A stretch of DNA of 64,000 nt, taken from assembly GCA_903868595.1 (NCBI GenBank), contig CAIPVV010000008.1:36841-100840 (forward strand). The letters run 5' to 3'. The notes below the pieces were generated by a model. The model was not told where the DNA came from and did not search any database. It was given only the letters and a program-made list of their open reading frames with translations. This document shows positions 55,514 to 63,982 of the stretch, in pieces (position 1 is the stretch's first letter; each line of letters opens with the position of its first letter). The stretch comes from an uncultured Pseudomonadota bacterium (lineage in GTDB: Bacteria; Pseudomonadota; Gammaproteobacteria; Steroidobacterales; Steroidobacteraceae). A program made the position numbers and the translations under genes.

Positions 55514-55970
55514 TCAGCGAGCGCTTTTCTCGAAAGCCAGGCTGCCCTTGTCGGCCACCCGGCCGTCGATGCCCTCGGGCAAGAGCTTTTTAATTTCGGT
55601 CGCGGCGTCCTGCAAATAGCGGCCGGCCGAGCCGCTCTTGGCGGCCATCGCACCCAAGGACCCCATGCCACGATAGGCCTCGTACCAGGCCCCTAGAAGC
55701 GTTCAACCTCCGCAGGCGACTCTTCGATGCCGGCCACCATGCCACCGATCCTGACGAAGCGCGCGCCGGAGGCAATTGCCTTGGCCAGATCACCGGAGTA
55801 AGGGATGCCACTATCAGCGATCAGCGGCACGCCACTGCCTTCAAGACCGCGCGCCACGCTGGACACAGCAGAAATCTGCGGAATGCGGACACCGGCAATT
55901 AGGCCCGTGGTGCAGATCGAGCCTGGACCGATACCACCTTTACCGCCTCGGCATCGGCGAGGTCACGCGC
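55514..55970 (-). pseudogene. guaB: C-terminal remnant of IMP dehydrogenase
   Basis: On the minus strand the sequence reads [10 protein letters not shown] then [47 protein letters not shown], and after a TAG at 55693 [20 protein letters not shown] and [14 protein letters not shown]. This is the C-terminal third of GuaB, including the active-site Cys loop and the GMGS segment. A frameshift lies before GIGPGS near 55940, an in-frame stop replaces a residue after VERF, and the 5' two-thirds are absent, cut at the GGDEF gene's end. A functional guaB must be elsewhere. Confidence 0.85.
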
Positions 55971-56949
55971 CGTCTAAGGCTTTCAGACTGGGTGCGCGTC
56001 TGCCGTGCTTTTGCTGATACATCAACCGGTCGGCCTCGGCCAAGCAGGATTCCAATTCAGAATGCCGCTGATAGTCGTATTCGACGTGGCCAACGCTATA
56101 TTCGAGTGCATAGGAGGCGCGTTGCTCGGACAGCCTGGCTCTCAGCACGTGATTGAACCGGGCCAGCATATCGCCGATCTTCTCGCTGCTGGCATGGGCA
56201 AGCACGACGAACTCGTCGCCGCCGGTGCGAGCAACGATATCGGTTTCGCGCAACGCGTTCTTGAGGGAAATGCTGAAATCGATGAGCGCACGATCACCGG
56301 CCGCGTGACCTAGTTTATCGTTGATTTCTTTGAATTTGTCGATATCGAACAGCAGCAGCGAGAGCGTCTCATTGTTGTGTTTGGCTCGGCTGATCATGTA
56401 CTGGGACAACAGCCGAAACCCGCGGCGGTTCGGCAGCATCGTCAGCTCGTCGAGCGCGTTCATCTCGACTGCGATCATTTCCTGCTCGGCGATGCGCGCC
56501 AGGTCCTCGAGCGCGCTCAGGTCATCTGACGTGAACTGCCGAGGCCGCGTATCGATGATACACAGCGTGCCCAGCGTCTCACCACCGGGCAAGCGCAGCG
56601 GCGCGCCGGCGTAGGAGCGGATGTAAGGCTCGCCGGTGACCAGCGGGTTGTCGGCAAAGCGTGGGTCCGTCAAGGCATTGGCAACGACGAACGTGGACTG
56701 GCCGAGAATCGCATGGCCACAGAACGACACATCGCGCGTCGTCTCGCTGGCGTTCAGGCCGACGATCGACTTGAACCATTGGCGGCTCTCATCGACCAGG
56801 CTGATCGCCGAGATGGGTACGCCAAACATCTTGCGGGCTAGGCGGGTAAGGCGGTCGAAACGCTCTTCCGGCAGGCTATCGAGGATGTTGAGGGCGTTCA
56901 GGGCGTGTAGTCGCTGGCCCTCATCGCGCGGCTTTTCCGGCGCAGTCAC
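55963..56949 (-). CDS. GAF-GGDEF diguanylate cyclase
   Basis: A 328-residue soluble signalling protein. The GAF domain spans about residues 20-160 (FDRLTRLARKMFGVPISAIS, CGHAILGQ, YAGAPLRLPGGETLGTLCIID) and the GGDEF domain about 165-325 with intact GGDEF at 243-247 (ARTGGDEF) and RETD five residues before it, the inhibitory I-site. It should make cyclic di-GMP, controlled by a small ligand at the GAF domain and by product feedback. Start is set at GTG 56949, eight bases after GGA; a TTG at 56988 is an alternative. Single gene. Confidence 0.9.
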   Translation of the reverse strand: MTAPEKPRDEGQRLHALNALNILDSLPEERFDRLTRLARKMFGVPISAISLVDESRQWFKSIVGLNASETTRDVSFCGHAILGQSTFVVANALTDPRFADNPLVTGEPYIRSYAGAPLRLPGGETLGTLCIIDTRPRQFTSDDLSALEDLARIAEQEMIAVEMNALDELTMLPNRRGFRLLSQYMISRAKHNNETLSLLLFDIDKFKEINDKLGHAAGDRALIDFSISLKNALRETDIVARTGGDEFVVLAHASSEKIGDMLARFNHVLRARLSEQRASYALEYSVGHVEYDYQRHSELESCLAEADRLMYQQKHGRRAPSLKALDGA

Positions 56950-57563
56950 CGGGCGTCGTCCTGCGCCAAGCGGGATCGACGCGCGCAACCCGCGAAGATC
57001 TGGAAGAACTGTACAACCGAGGACGCGTTAGACAAAAGATCTTTACTTTCGAAGTTTTTTTTTCACGGTAGCCCATCATCGTCTGGATTGCAACGAACAG
57101 GAAATTCACAGCGCCCGTGCAGCACAGCCTGGTCCGGCAAATGGGACTTATGTCGGGACGGTGCCCATGGCCGAAAGCCCGAATTACGCCACTTGGACGG
57201 CGCCGCACCCTGAATCCCTGCCGGTCCCGACTTGCCACCCCGCTGTACCGCCCTCGCCTGCCGCCAACCCGGGTGCAGGTGTTAACCGTCCCTGCTCCTA
57301 GTCATCCTGGTCTCTTCCTGGTTGAAGGACAGGTCTGGTATCCCAACCTTAAACCAGGACCCGCAATGGCCGTCCCCCCGTCGCCTGCAGTGACGTCGGC
57401 GCTACCGGTACCTGCTAAATGCCGGACCCGAATAGACAAATCCCTCGTACACCACGAGCGGGGACGTCAGCGGTGGCCAAACCGTGAAAGGATTTTTAAT
57501 AGGTCGCTTAGCGAATATTCAGAGTAGCGTCCGTCGCCGACAGACGGAACTCAAGGCGGGATT
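56950..57563. other. Divergent intergenic region, no gene recognised
   Basis: About 610 bases between the GGDEF and SOUL genes. Contains an A/T-rich run near 57045-57065 that could be a promoter for the GGDEF gene. No coding signature recognised. Confidence 0.4.
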
Positions 57564-58184
57564 ATGGCTCTGAGATCTATGGTTTTTGGCGCGATACTCG
57601 GCGCCGCCCTTTTTGGAATGGATGCGATGGCCGTAGAAGAACCAGCCTTTAAGTCCGTCCTCCGTGAGGGAGCTTTCGAAGTCCGTGACTATCCGGCCCT
57701 GGTGGTCGCCGAGGTGACGGTCAGCGGAGATCAAAAGGCAGCCGCCAGTAAAGGCTTTCGCCTGCTCGCCGGATATATATTCGGCGGCAACAAGCGCCGC
57801 CAAAGTATCGCCATGACGGCGCCGATAGCCCAAGCGCCGACGAGTGAAAAGATCGCCATGACCGCGCCGGTCACCCAGATCCAGAGCGCGGGCGAATGGG
57901 TCGTACGGTTCACGATGCCGAGCGCCTATTCAATGGAAACGCTGCCGGAACCCAACGATCCCCAGGTGCATCTGCGACTGCTTCCGCCGACCCGCTTTGC
58001 GGTACTGCAATTCTCCGGCCTGGCCCGGAAGGACGATGTCGCCGCCAAAACCGCCGAGCTGGAAAAACATGCTGGGACACACCACCTGCACGTCATCGGC
58101 CCGGCGTCGCTGGCTCAGTACAATCCCCCGTGGACCCTCTGGTTCATGCGACGCAATGAGGTGATGGTTCCTGTCGCGCCCTGA
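57564..58184 (+). CDS. SOUL haem-binding family protein
   Basis: A 206-residue exported protein (signal about residues 1-23, ending AMAVE). SOUL domain features: FEVRDYPALVVAEVTV, GFRLLAGYIFGGNKRRQSIAMTAPI, KIAMTAPVTQIQ, VRFTMPSAYSMETLP and FSGLARKDDVAAKTAEL. The repeated IAMTAPV motif is typical. Bacterial SOUL proteins bind haem or other tetrapyrroles, with unclear physiological role. Its 3' end meets the Fic remnant on the opposite strand at about 58190. Confidence 0.92.
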   Translation: MALRSMVFGAILGAALFGMDAMAVEEPAFKSVLREGAFEVRDYPALVVAEVTVSGDQKAAASKGFRLLAGYIFGGNKRRQSIAMTAPIAQAPTSEKIAMTAPVTQIQSAGEWVVRFTMPSAYSMETLPEPNDPQVHLRLLPPTRFAVLQFSGLARKDDVAAKTAELEKHAGTHHLHVIGPASLAQYNPPWTLWFMRRNEVMVPVAP

Positions 58185-58953
58185 TTGCAAGGAAGGGATG
58201 GATCCACAGGAACCGATGATGAGCCGCCGCGACGCCGATCACCTGCAGTGCCTTCGGCAGCCGCATCGCGTCATACGCTTGCTCGCCTCTTCCCACGAAT
58301 GCCGGGATATCCTCGGCCGCAGGTGCGAGGTGGCGGCCTAGCGCGACCTTGCGCGAGCGAAGCTTCCCCGGGCCGACCGGAAAGCGCTCCATGATTTCTG
58401 GGTTCTCCACGAGCAGTAGACTCTCAGGCAACCGCCTGCAGAATTCCCGATGCGTCCACTCGACGACTTCGCGCAAAGCGGGCGGACGCGGCATGTCGCC
58501 CGCTCGCTCGTCGATCATCCCCTGCACTTCGATGTGGGCCAGCACCTCGAATTGCAGGTCGCGGCGATGCGGATCGCGGGAATAATCCGCCAACAACGCA
58601 CGATCGGAGTCGCGAGGATGGGTGGTGTGGCCCTCCAGGAGGTTCGAGTCACAGCAGTTCATCGACCGGACGAGTTGGGCGAGCGACCGTCGAACCACCG
58701 GGCGTAACCGGGCCGACAGCTCGCTGGACGGCCGTGCCCTCGGCCGGCATGAACGGCTCGGCGGCGGCGGGGGTCCAGCGACGTTCCCATAGGCAAGGAT
58801 TCTGGCTGGTTCTATGGGCGGAATATTAGTTTTATAAACAGTAGGTTGGCGTTCCACGTAGTAAGTTTCTTTGGTCGGGGCTTTTGCCGTTTCTGCAGCC
58901 CGAATCAGGTTTACGAAGCAGAGGGTTAAGTCTTTCTCGGTGACTATTTCCAA
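58144..58953 (-). pseudogene. Fic-domain protein truncated at the catalytic motif
   Basis: The frame shows Fic-type sequence: MNCCDSNLLEGHTTHPRDSD, DRALLADYSRDPHRRDLQFE, EVVEWTHREFCRRLPESLL, ALGRHLAPAAEDIPAFV and AVAAAHHRFLWIHPF. The catalytic loop should continue HPFxDGNGRxxR, but after HPF (about 58190) the reading turns into antisense SOUL sequence and stops. So the AMP-transferase motif and everything after it are gone. The first 60-80 residues also look atypical. Fic enzymes attach AMP or other groups to proteins and some are toxins; this one cannot be active. Confidence 0.85.
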
Positions 58954-59615
58954 CCGTCCGCGAACCCATCACTCAGTTTGAAGACCTTCCGGGAACTGCG
59001 CAGTCCGCCTCAAGGACCCCGCTCTCGACCTGTCGCAGTTCGCGCCTCCGCAGTGACGGGTCGATGCCTATGGCGAGCCATCGCCGCCCAGCGCGATGGC
59101 GAGACTGCGCCTGGCCGTCGGGGTGTCCGGAGAGGACAGCCCACGCCCCGCGACGTCGGCGTGGAGCTGGGTTTGGTCAGGCTAGAGGCGTCGTCCAACT
59201 CGGAGGCCCAAGGTGATCTGATTGGCATCTCCAGCGCGAGCGCCAATCAGACTGTCAGCCGCAGTAGACGACTCAGGGTCCATGAATCGGACTGGCACGG
59301 GGATGGCCACATAGCCCTGCAGAAGAATCGCGCTGCAGATCGTGAGGAGTGACTACGCCAGCGTGCGAGTAGACTGCCAGGAGGTTTTTGAGATCGTCTG
59401 CATAAGAACGTCTACCACTGGGCTCCTGGTAGCCCCCCTTTTTCCAACCCTCTCTGTCCTCGACCAGCCCACAGTGGTGTGCGTGGCGACAGAGCCAATG
59501 GAGCCCCCGGTGGCCGGAAACCGGAAGATGCGCTTGCAGCGGACATCCCGAATCATAAGATTGCCGGGGAAACTGAGGACGCTCCCGCCGTTGTTACCCG
59601 ATTTAAAGGATACCC
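58954..59615. other. Intergenic stretch, no gene recognised
   Basis: About 660 bases between the Fic remnant and the CMD-like gene. Some minus-strand reading (PVRFMDPESSTAADSLIGAR near 59280) seems protein-like, but I recognise nothing. Confidence 0.4.
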
Positions 59616-60287
59616 ATGACGCTCAATACTTGTGCCCTGCGCGCGATACTGCTCTGCTTTCTGGTACTTGGAACACCGGCTATCGCGCAATCGCTGCCGG
59701 CCGATATCGATCCCCAGTCGCTGTCGCGCATGCCGCCCGTCAGCCGCAGCGACATGAATACGGACGGCCAGGCGATCTACGACAAGGTGGCCGGCGCCAA
59801 TCTCACCACTGCGATGCAGGGACCCGGTGGCGTGTCCCTGCACATGCCGAAGGTGGCGCAGGCGATGGACATCCTGAACCAGTACCTGCGATACGACAGC
59901 GTCATCGGGCGCCGCTATATCGAGGTGGCCATCCTGGTGACTGCGCGCGAGTTCGATCAACAGTACGAATGGACCTTCCATGAAAAGACGGCTCTGAAAG
60001 AAGGCGCCCCGCAGCTGACTGTAGATGCCATCAAGCACAACGGCCCCCTGGCGTCTCTTGATGCGAAGGACGCCCTGATCATTCGGTACGGCCGCGAAGT
60101 CATGCGCGATCATCACTTGTCTGCGACAACCTGGGCTGAAGCCGAAACCAGGTTCACCCGCCAGGGCGCACTGGAAATCGCAGCGATCATGGGGGACTAC
60201 GCGCTTGCCGCAATGCTGCTGCATGCGGTTGATCAGCGCCTCCCGGCTGGCATGGAGCCGTTGCTGCCGGAGAAGAAGCAGGACTAG
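59616..60287 (+). CDS. Exported carboxymuconolactone-decarboxylase-like protein
   Basis: A 223-residue protein with Sec signal (residues 1-25, ending AIAQS). The CMD/AhpD-like core is helical: ILNQYLRYDSVIGRRYIEVA, ILVTAREFDQQYEWTFHEKTAL, and ALEIAAIMGDYALAAMLLHAVD. The CxxC pair of AhpD is absent (EWTFHEKTALK), which places it in the Cys-less branch with the family's His and Glu. Catalysis is uncertain; export is unusual for decarboxylases of muconolactone. AGGA lies five bases before the ATG. Confidence 0.85.
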   Translation: MTLNTCALRAILLCFLVLGTPAIAQSLPADIDPQSLSRMPPVSRSDMNTDGQAIYDKVAGANLTTAMQGPGGVSLHMPKVAQAMDILNQYLRYDSVIGRRYIEVAILVTAREFDQQYEWTFHEKTALKEGAPQLTVDAIKHNGPLASLDAKDALIIRYGREVMRDHHLSATTWAEAETRFTRQGALEIAAIMGDYALAAMLLHAVDQRLPAGMEPLLPEKKQD

Positions 60288-60450
60288 ACCCGTAGCGACG
60301 TCCACGGCAATCGATCCTGTCATCCAGGTGCCGCGCCGGGCAGACATCTACGGCAAGCCTGTCGCGCGCCTTGCGACCGGTGCGCTGGCTAAATTGTCTG
60401 CGCCGCTTATAAAGCGCCTGAAGTTGGACTTTCTTAGCGAACAACGAATT

Positions 60451-60470
60451 TACCGTCACATCTACCGCCA
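60451..60470 (+). repeat. Paired TACCGTCA/TACCGCCA site, copy A
   Basis: A 20-base unit, TACCGTCACATCTACCGCCA, with the two boxes 12 bases apart. Copy B at 60924 differs at two positions, and a related pair lies at 62798. Looks like an iterated protein-binding site. Confidence 0.6.
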
Positions 60471-60553
60471 AAGTATTCCACTTAAGGACGATCGACGGCG
60501 ATAGATCGCTAATGGCTCGAACGGCCTTGCAGGAGCGGGCACGGAGCCCATGC

Positions 60554-60925
60554 TCATCCGAAGAAGCAAGCGTGCGCATCCTCACCTACCAGTGATGCAA
60601 ATTCCTCGACGGATTTCACCTCCTGCGTCGGGTCGGATGTGTGCCCTTTCAAATCGCGACGCTGGCAGAACACGCGCCACACACCACGAGATCTGATGTA
60701 GGTCGCCTTTGCTACCGGCGATTCGTGCTTCTCGTCAACCGGATCCCGCCAGGCAGGTCGGATTTCAAAAATCTCAATGCGCTGATTCGATATGCGGAAT
60801 GCAAGATCTACGGACGGATATGTGCCGGCGGTCGACGATGTTGCATGAATGAATCCCTTCAGTTGTCTCCGGCACGCATAAGCACCTGTAATTGTAAGCC
60901 TTTTAGTAAGCGTACAATCAACTTA
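60554..60925 (-). pseudogene. DUF3024-family remnant without start codon
   Basis: The minus-strand frame ends at TGA 60554 and reads LAFRISNQRIEIFEIRPAW, ESPVAKATYIRSRGVWRVFC, SVEEFASLVGEDAHACFFG, which is most of DUF3024 (usually about 110 residues, unknown function). Upstream the frame continues to a stop near 60925 with no ATG, GTG or TTG in a sensible place, and the N-terminal residues do not match the family. The break coincides with repeat copy B, so the 5' end was probably lost by a rearrangement there. Confidence 0.7.
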
Positions 60926-60943
60926 CCGTCAGACCTACCGCCA
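60924..60943 (+). repeat. Paired TACCGTCA/TACCGCCA site, copy B
   Basis: TACCGTCAGACCTACCGCCA, 18 of 20 bases identical with copy A, 473 bases away in direct orientation, at the 5' border of the DUF3024 remnant. Confidence 0.6.
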
Positions 60944-61004
60944 TAAAGCTCCGCTAGGGGGCGATAGAACGCGATAGATGCCGAAAGGGCGAGAGTGCGT
61001 CACG

Positions 61005-61399
61005 TTACTGCTTGTGCTTGTGGTAGACGCAAGCGAGTTTGTTTCCGTCAGGGTCGCGCTCATACGCGACATAAAACGTCGGCTCATAATATGGACGCGT
61101 CCCGGGAGCCCCTTCATCAGTGCCACCGCACTCCAATGCGGCGGCGTGGAAAGCCTGCACTTGGAGTTCATCCTTTTGGCGCGGAACGCGATCATCGCGC
61201 CATTCCCCGCAGCGGGAGCCCGTCCGTCCAACGGATTGAAGACGCAGAAACCATACCCCTCGTCGTACGATCCTCCCCACCCTGCCCAACCGTCGATCCA
61301 GTTCGGCGCACGATTGACGCCCAATGCGCCGAATACCGCGTCATAGAACTTGACCGCGCGCTCCATGTCCGAAACACCAACAGTCGAATAGAGAATCAT
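61005..61399 (-). pseudogene. VOC/glyoxalase-family protein split by a frameshift
   Basis: From ATG 61399 the frame reads LYSTVGVSDMERAVKFYDAV, GALGVNRAPNWIDGWAGWGG and GAMIAFRAK. After an A4 run the family continues in the next frame: KDELQVQAFHAAALECGG, PYYEPTFYVAYERDPDGNKL and CVYHKHKQ, stop at 61005. Adding one A would restore a normal 130-residue VOC protein (single glyoxalase/bleomycin-type fold). Either a real mutation or a base-calling error. Function would be a metal-dependent small-molecule isomerase or dioxygenase-like activity. Confidence 0.85.
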
Positions 61400-61469
61400 T
61401 TCTTCAAACTCTCTTTACGCGCGGCTATCTCATCGCCACGATAATCTTTCCAAAGCAAAATAATGAATT

Positions 61470-62630
61470 TCAACGCAGCGGCCTGATTGCATTCAATACG
61501 TCGCGAAAGGCAACCGCCTGGACCTGTTTGGAAAGTGGAAATGTCTGGTCGCCGGCATGTACGACGGTCAGCGACTTGAGTTTAAGATCATGCATCGCCG
61601 AGCGCATCGATGGCGTCAGCGTCGGAGCGACAGTGCGCTTCACCTCGAAGCCCAGCCTCAATCCTCCACGCACGACGAGCAAATCCAGTTCGGCACCCTG
61701 GTGAGTTCGCCAGTGAAAAGTCTCCTCCGGAATCACGCCCAACTGTTGCACCAGTTGATCGATGACGAAACCCTCCCAGGATGCACCGAGCTTGGGGTGC
61801 CCCTCGATATCCCGCTTGGTGGACAGATTCAGAAGCGCGTGCAGTAACCCGGAATCCCGAATGAAGATCTTCGGTGACTTCACCTGACGCTTGCCAAGGT
61901 TCTCGTGCCAAGGTTTCAGCTGCCTCACTACCAACGCGTCGGTCAGTTTGTCGAGATAGCTGCGCACAGTAGTATCCGCCACGCCGAAGGAACGACCGAT
62001 TTCGGAGGCGTTCCACAGTTGGGCATGATGATGCGCGAGCATTGACCAGAAACGCCGCATCGTGTCTGCGGCTATATTGACGCCGAGCGCCGGCAAATCA
62101 CGCTCGAGAAAAGTCCGGATAAAGGCTTGCCGCCATTCCATGCTTTCCCGGTCCGAGCGTGCGAGGAAGGCCTTGGGAAATCCGCCCCGCACCCACAGGC
62201 GATCCGCATGCTGGAAACCAACTTCTCGAACTGCCAGACCCGGCAACTCGTAGTAAGCAATTCGCCCGGCTAGCGATTCGGAACTCTGCCGGAGCAAATC
62301 AGGAGCAGCGCTCCCCAAAACCAGGAACCTTGTACGGACCGGTTTGCGATCCGCCAATACGCGTAATACAGGAAACAGCTCCGGGCGGCGCTGCACCTCG
62401 TCCAGCACGACGAGGCCCTTCGGTTCCTGAAGCGCAAGCATCGGATCCGCGAGCCGAGCGAGATCGGAAGGATTCTCTAAATCGAAACGCCTGATGCGAT
62501 CGCTCAAGGTGGGGACTATTGAAGCTGCCAGAGTCGTTTTCCCGACCTGCCGCGCACCAAGAATCGCAACCACGGGAAATCGCTTCAACAGGCCCGTGAT
62601 CTGCCGCGCATGCAACTCGCGATCTATCAT
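61470..62630 (-). CDS. AAA ATPase of the DUF4143 type
   Basis: A 386-residue P-loop ATPase. Walker A GARQVGKTT is at 25-33, Walker B LVVLDE at 73-78, and VLGSAAPDLLRQSSESLAGR is the sensor region. A winged-helix-like segment (WNASEIGRSFGVADTTVRSYLDKL) precedes the DUF4143 C-terminal part with FIRDSGLLHALL, and GAELDLLVVRGG with LGFEVKRT resembles a nuclease-like D...ExK core. These proteins are frequent in genomes of varied bacteria and archaea, without established role. A perfect nested palindrome lies right before the ATG. Complete length. Confidence 0.9.
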   Translation of the reverse strand: MIDRELHARQITGLLKRFPVVAILGARQVGKTTLAASIVPTLSDRIRRFDLENPSDLARLADPMLALQEPKGLVVLDEVQRRPELFPVLRVLADRKPVRTRFLVLGSAAPDLLRQSSESLAGRIAYYELPGLAVREVGFQHADRLWVRGGFPKAFLARSDRESMEWRQAFIRTFLERDLPALGVNIAADTMRRFWSMLAHHHAQLWNASEIGRSFGVADTTVRSYLDKLTDALVVRQLKPWHENLGKRQVKSPKIFIRDSGLLHALLNLSTKRDIEGHPKLGASWEGFVIDQLVQQLGVIPEETFHWRTHQGAELDLLVVRGGLRLGFEVKRTVAPTLTPSMRSAMHDLKLKSLTVVHAGDQTFPLSKQVQAVAFRDVLNAIRPLR

Positions 62631-62641
62631 GGCACAAACTT

Positions 62642-62680
62642 ACCATGAAAGTTCGGTCTTGAATACCGATATTTCATGGT
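62642..62680. promoter_or_regulatory. Nested 39-bp palindrome upstream of the ATPase
   Basis: ACCATGAAA at 62642 pairs perfectly with TTTCATGGT at 62672; inside, CGGT (62654) pairs with ACCG (62665), with 3-base spacers on both sides. This starts 12 bases upstream of the ATPase start codon, a natural place for an operator, possibly one bound by the ATPase's own winged-helix part (inference). Confidence 0.55.
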
Positions 62681-63179
62681 GAACTATGACTCAAGGCTAT
62701 TACAAACAATGACTTGCGGAAAGTCACTCCGACTCGATCATTAACGAGCCATCTAAGCTGTTGATTTCAAAGTGTTACAAGTGGCGAGTTCGCTTTTTAC
62801 TGTCATTTGTACCGTCAAAGTGTCGGGCACCAGCATTGGCGCGGGTTTCCGGGCGATTCGACGAAAAGTGACCTTTCGAGATCTATCGACATCTATTGAC
62901 TCCTACAACCTCTGCGGACACCGCCGCTGACGATGTTGCTGAGGGTGGCGCGCGGCCAGGAAGAGACCAGATCATCGTCGGCATCAAGCGCCGTAAACCG
63001 TTGTTGTGACTCACGTTTTCAGCAACAATTTTACCGTCACCACTGCGAAGGCGTCTTGCCCGGAGTGAAGGAGTCACTCAGCACCGAGCCAATGGCGTCG
63101 CAGGGCACTCCTGGTTACATCAATACGTCGCCGAGCAGCTGCGTGGCCGTAGCCTGAACCAGTCGGGAGATGGTCCGCA
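62681..63179. other. Intergenic stretch with repeat sites, no gene recognised
   Basis: About 500 bases. Contains a TACTGTCA/TACCGTCA pair (62798 and 62810) and a single TACCGTCA at 63032. No coding sequence recognised. Confidence 0.45.
62798..62817 (+). repeat. Related TACTGTCA/TACCGTCA site, copy C
   Basis: TACTGTCATTTGTACCGTCA: two boxes 12 bases apart, like copies A and B. A fourth single box TACCGTCA is at 63032. Confidence 0.55.
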
Positions 63180-63350
63180 TCACACCACCCCGAGAACCGA
63201 CAAGAGCATACCGGGACGGTCTTCTGCGACCACGCATCTCGTAGCCGCTTTCAGTGCCGCCATATCGTGATCTCCGAGATGGGCCGTGCTGTTTCGCGCC
63301 CTGCCAAGCTCCATGAGCTGATCGACCAACTCACGGCTCCTAAGTACCCG
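63180..63350 (-). pseudogene. Possible fragment with a HEPN-like RNxxxH motif
   Basis: A minus-strand reading SRELVDQLMELGRARNSTAH with LGDHDMAALKAATRCVVAED and a stop at 63180 resembles the C-terminal end of a HEPN-like or Swt1-like domain (R-x4-H in ARNSTAH). It overlaps the next gene in another frame, lacks a clear start, and may be only a relic. Confidence 0.3.
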
Positions 63351-63372
63351 CGATTCACCAAATTGCCCGCGG

Positions 63373-63982
63373 CTACCCGATGCCGGCGAGCAGCCGGTCA
63401 ATGAGATCACTGGCCTGGCGCTGCCGGAGCACCCTGGCCTCGCGGAGTTCAGGCTCCGGCCCTTCACCAAGCTCGAACTTGGCGACCGAAACCGGCCCGT
63501 CCTTGCGGTAGCCCTCGGTCGCCTGGTCGCTGGCGAATCGGCGCCTGAGGACATCGAGTCCTTCCTGGATGACGGCCGAATGCGCGCCGGCCAGCGCGTG
63601 GCCAAAGGCTGGGACGACGGCGCCGAGCCCGTCTGGGGCATGCTCGATGCAGTAGATCAGGTCGTGGGCGTCCTTGCGCTCGAAACGCTGGTCGAACGCG
63701 AAGGCCTTCAGGCAAGTGAAGCTGACGATGTCCGCATGCTTGACGCGTTCGGTGGCCATGCCGTTCTCGCCCAGCAGCTCCGCGCGGATCTCGGTGACCT
63801 GATGCAGGTCGAAGACGATGGACGAGTGCGGAATGTTGAGCGCCGAGATCGTGCCTTCCGTCGGCAGCGGCTGCACCCGCCCTCCGGCGATCTGCGGCGC
63901 ATCGGCAAGGAGCTCCAGCACCATCAGCGCCCCGTGCTCGGTGCGCGTTTGCCAGCGCCACGAAAGCTTCAAGCCCTGTTCG
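63373..63982 (-). CDS. Nucleotidyltransferase-like protein (AbiEii-like), 5' end beyond the contig
   Basis: About 203 residues are visible, with the start lost at the contig end. KLSWRWQTRTEHGALMVLEL, LHQVTEIRAELLGENG and CLKAFAFDQRFERKDAHDLIYCIEH follow the pattern of AbiEii/AbiGii-type nucleotidyltransferases, in which a conserved Lys and Asp near LKAxA...ERKDAHDL form part of the fold. The N-terminal catalytic GS-DxD would be outside the sequence, so activity cannot be judged. Such proteins often pair with an antitoxin or abortive-infection partner. Confidence 0.55.
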
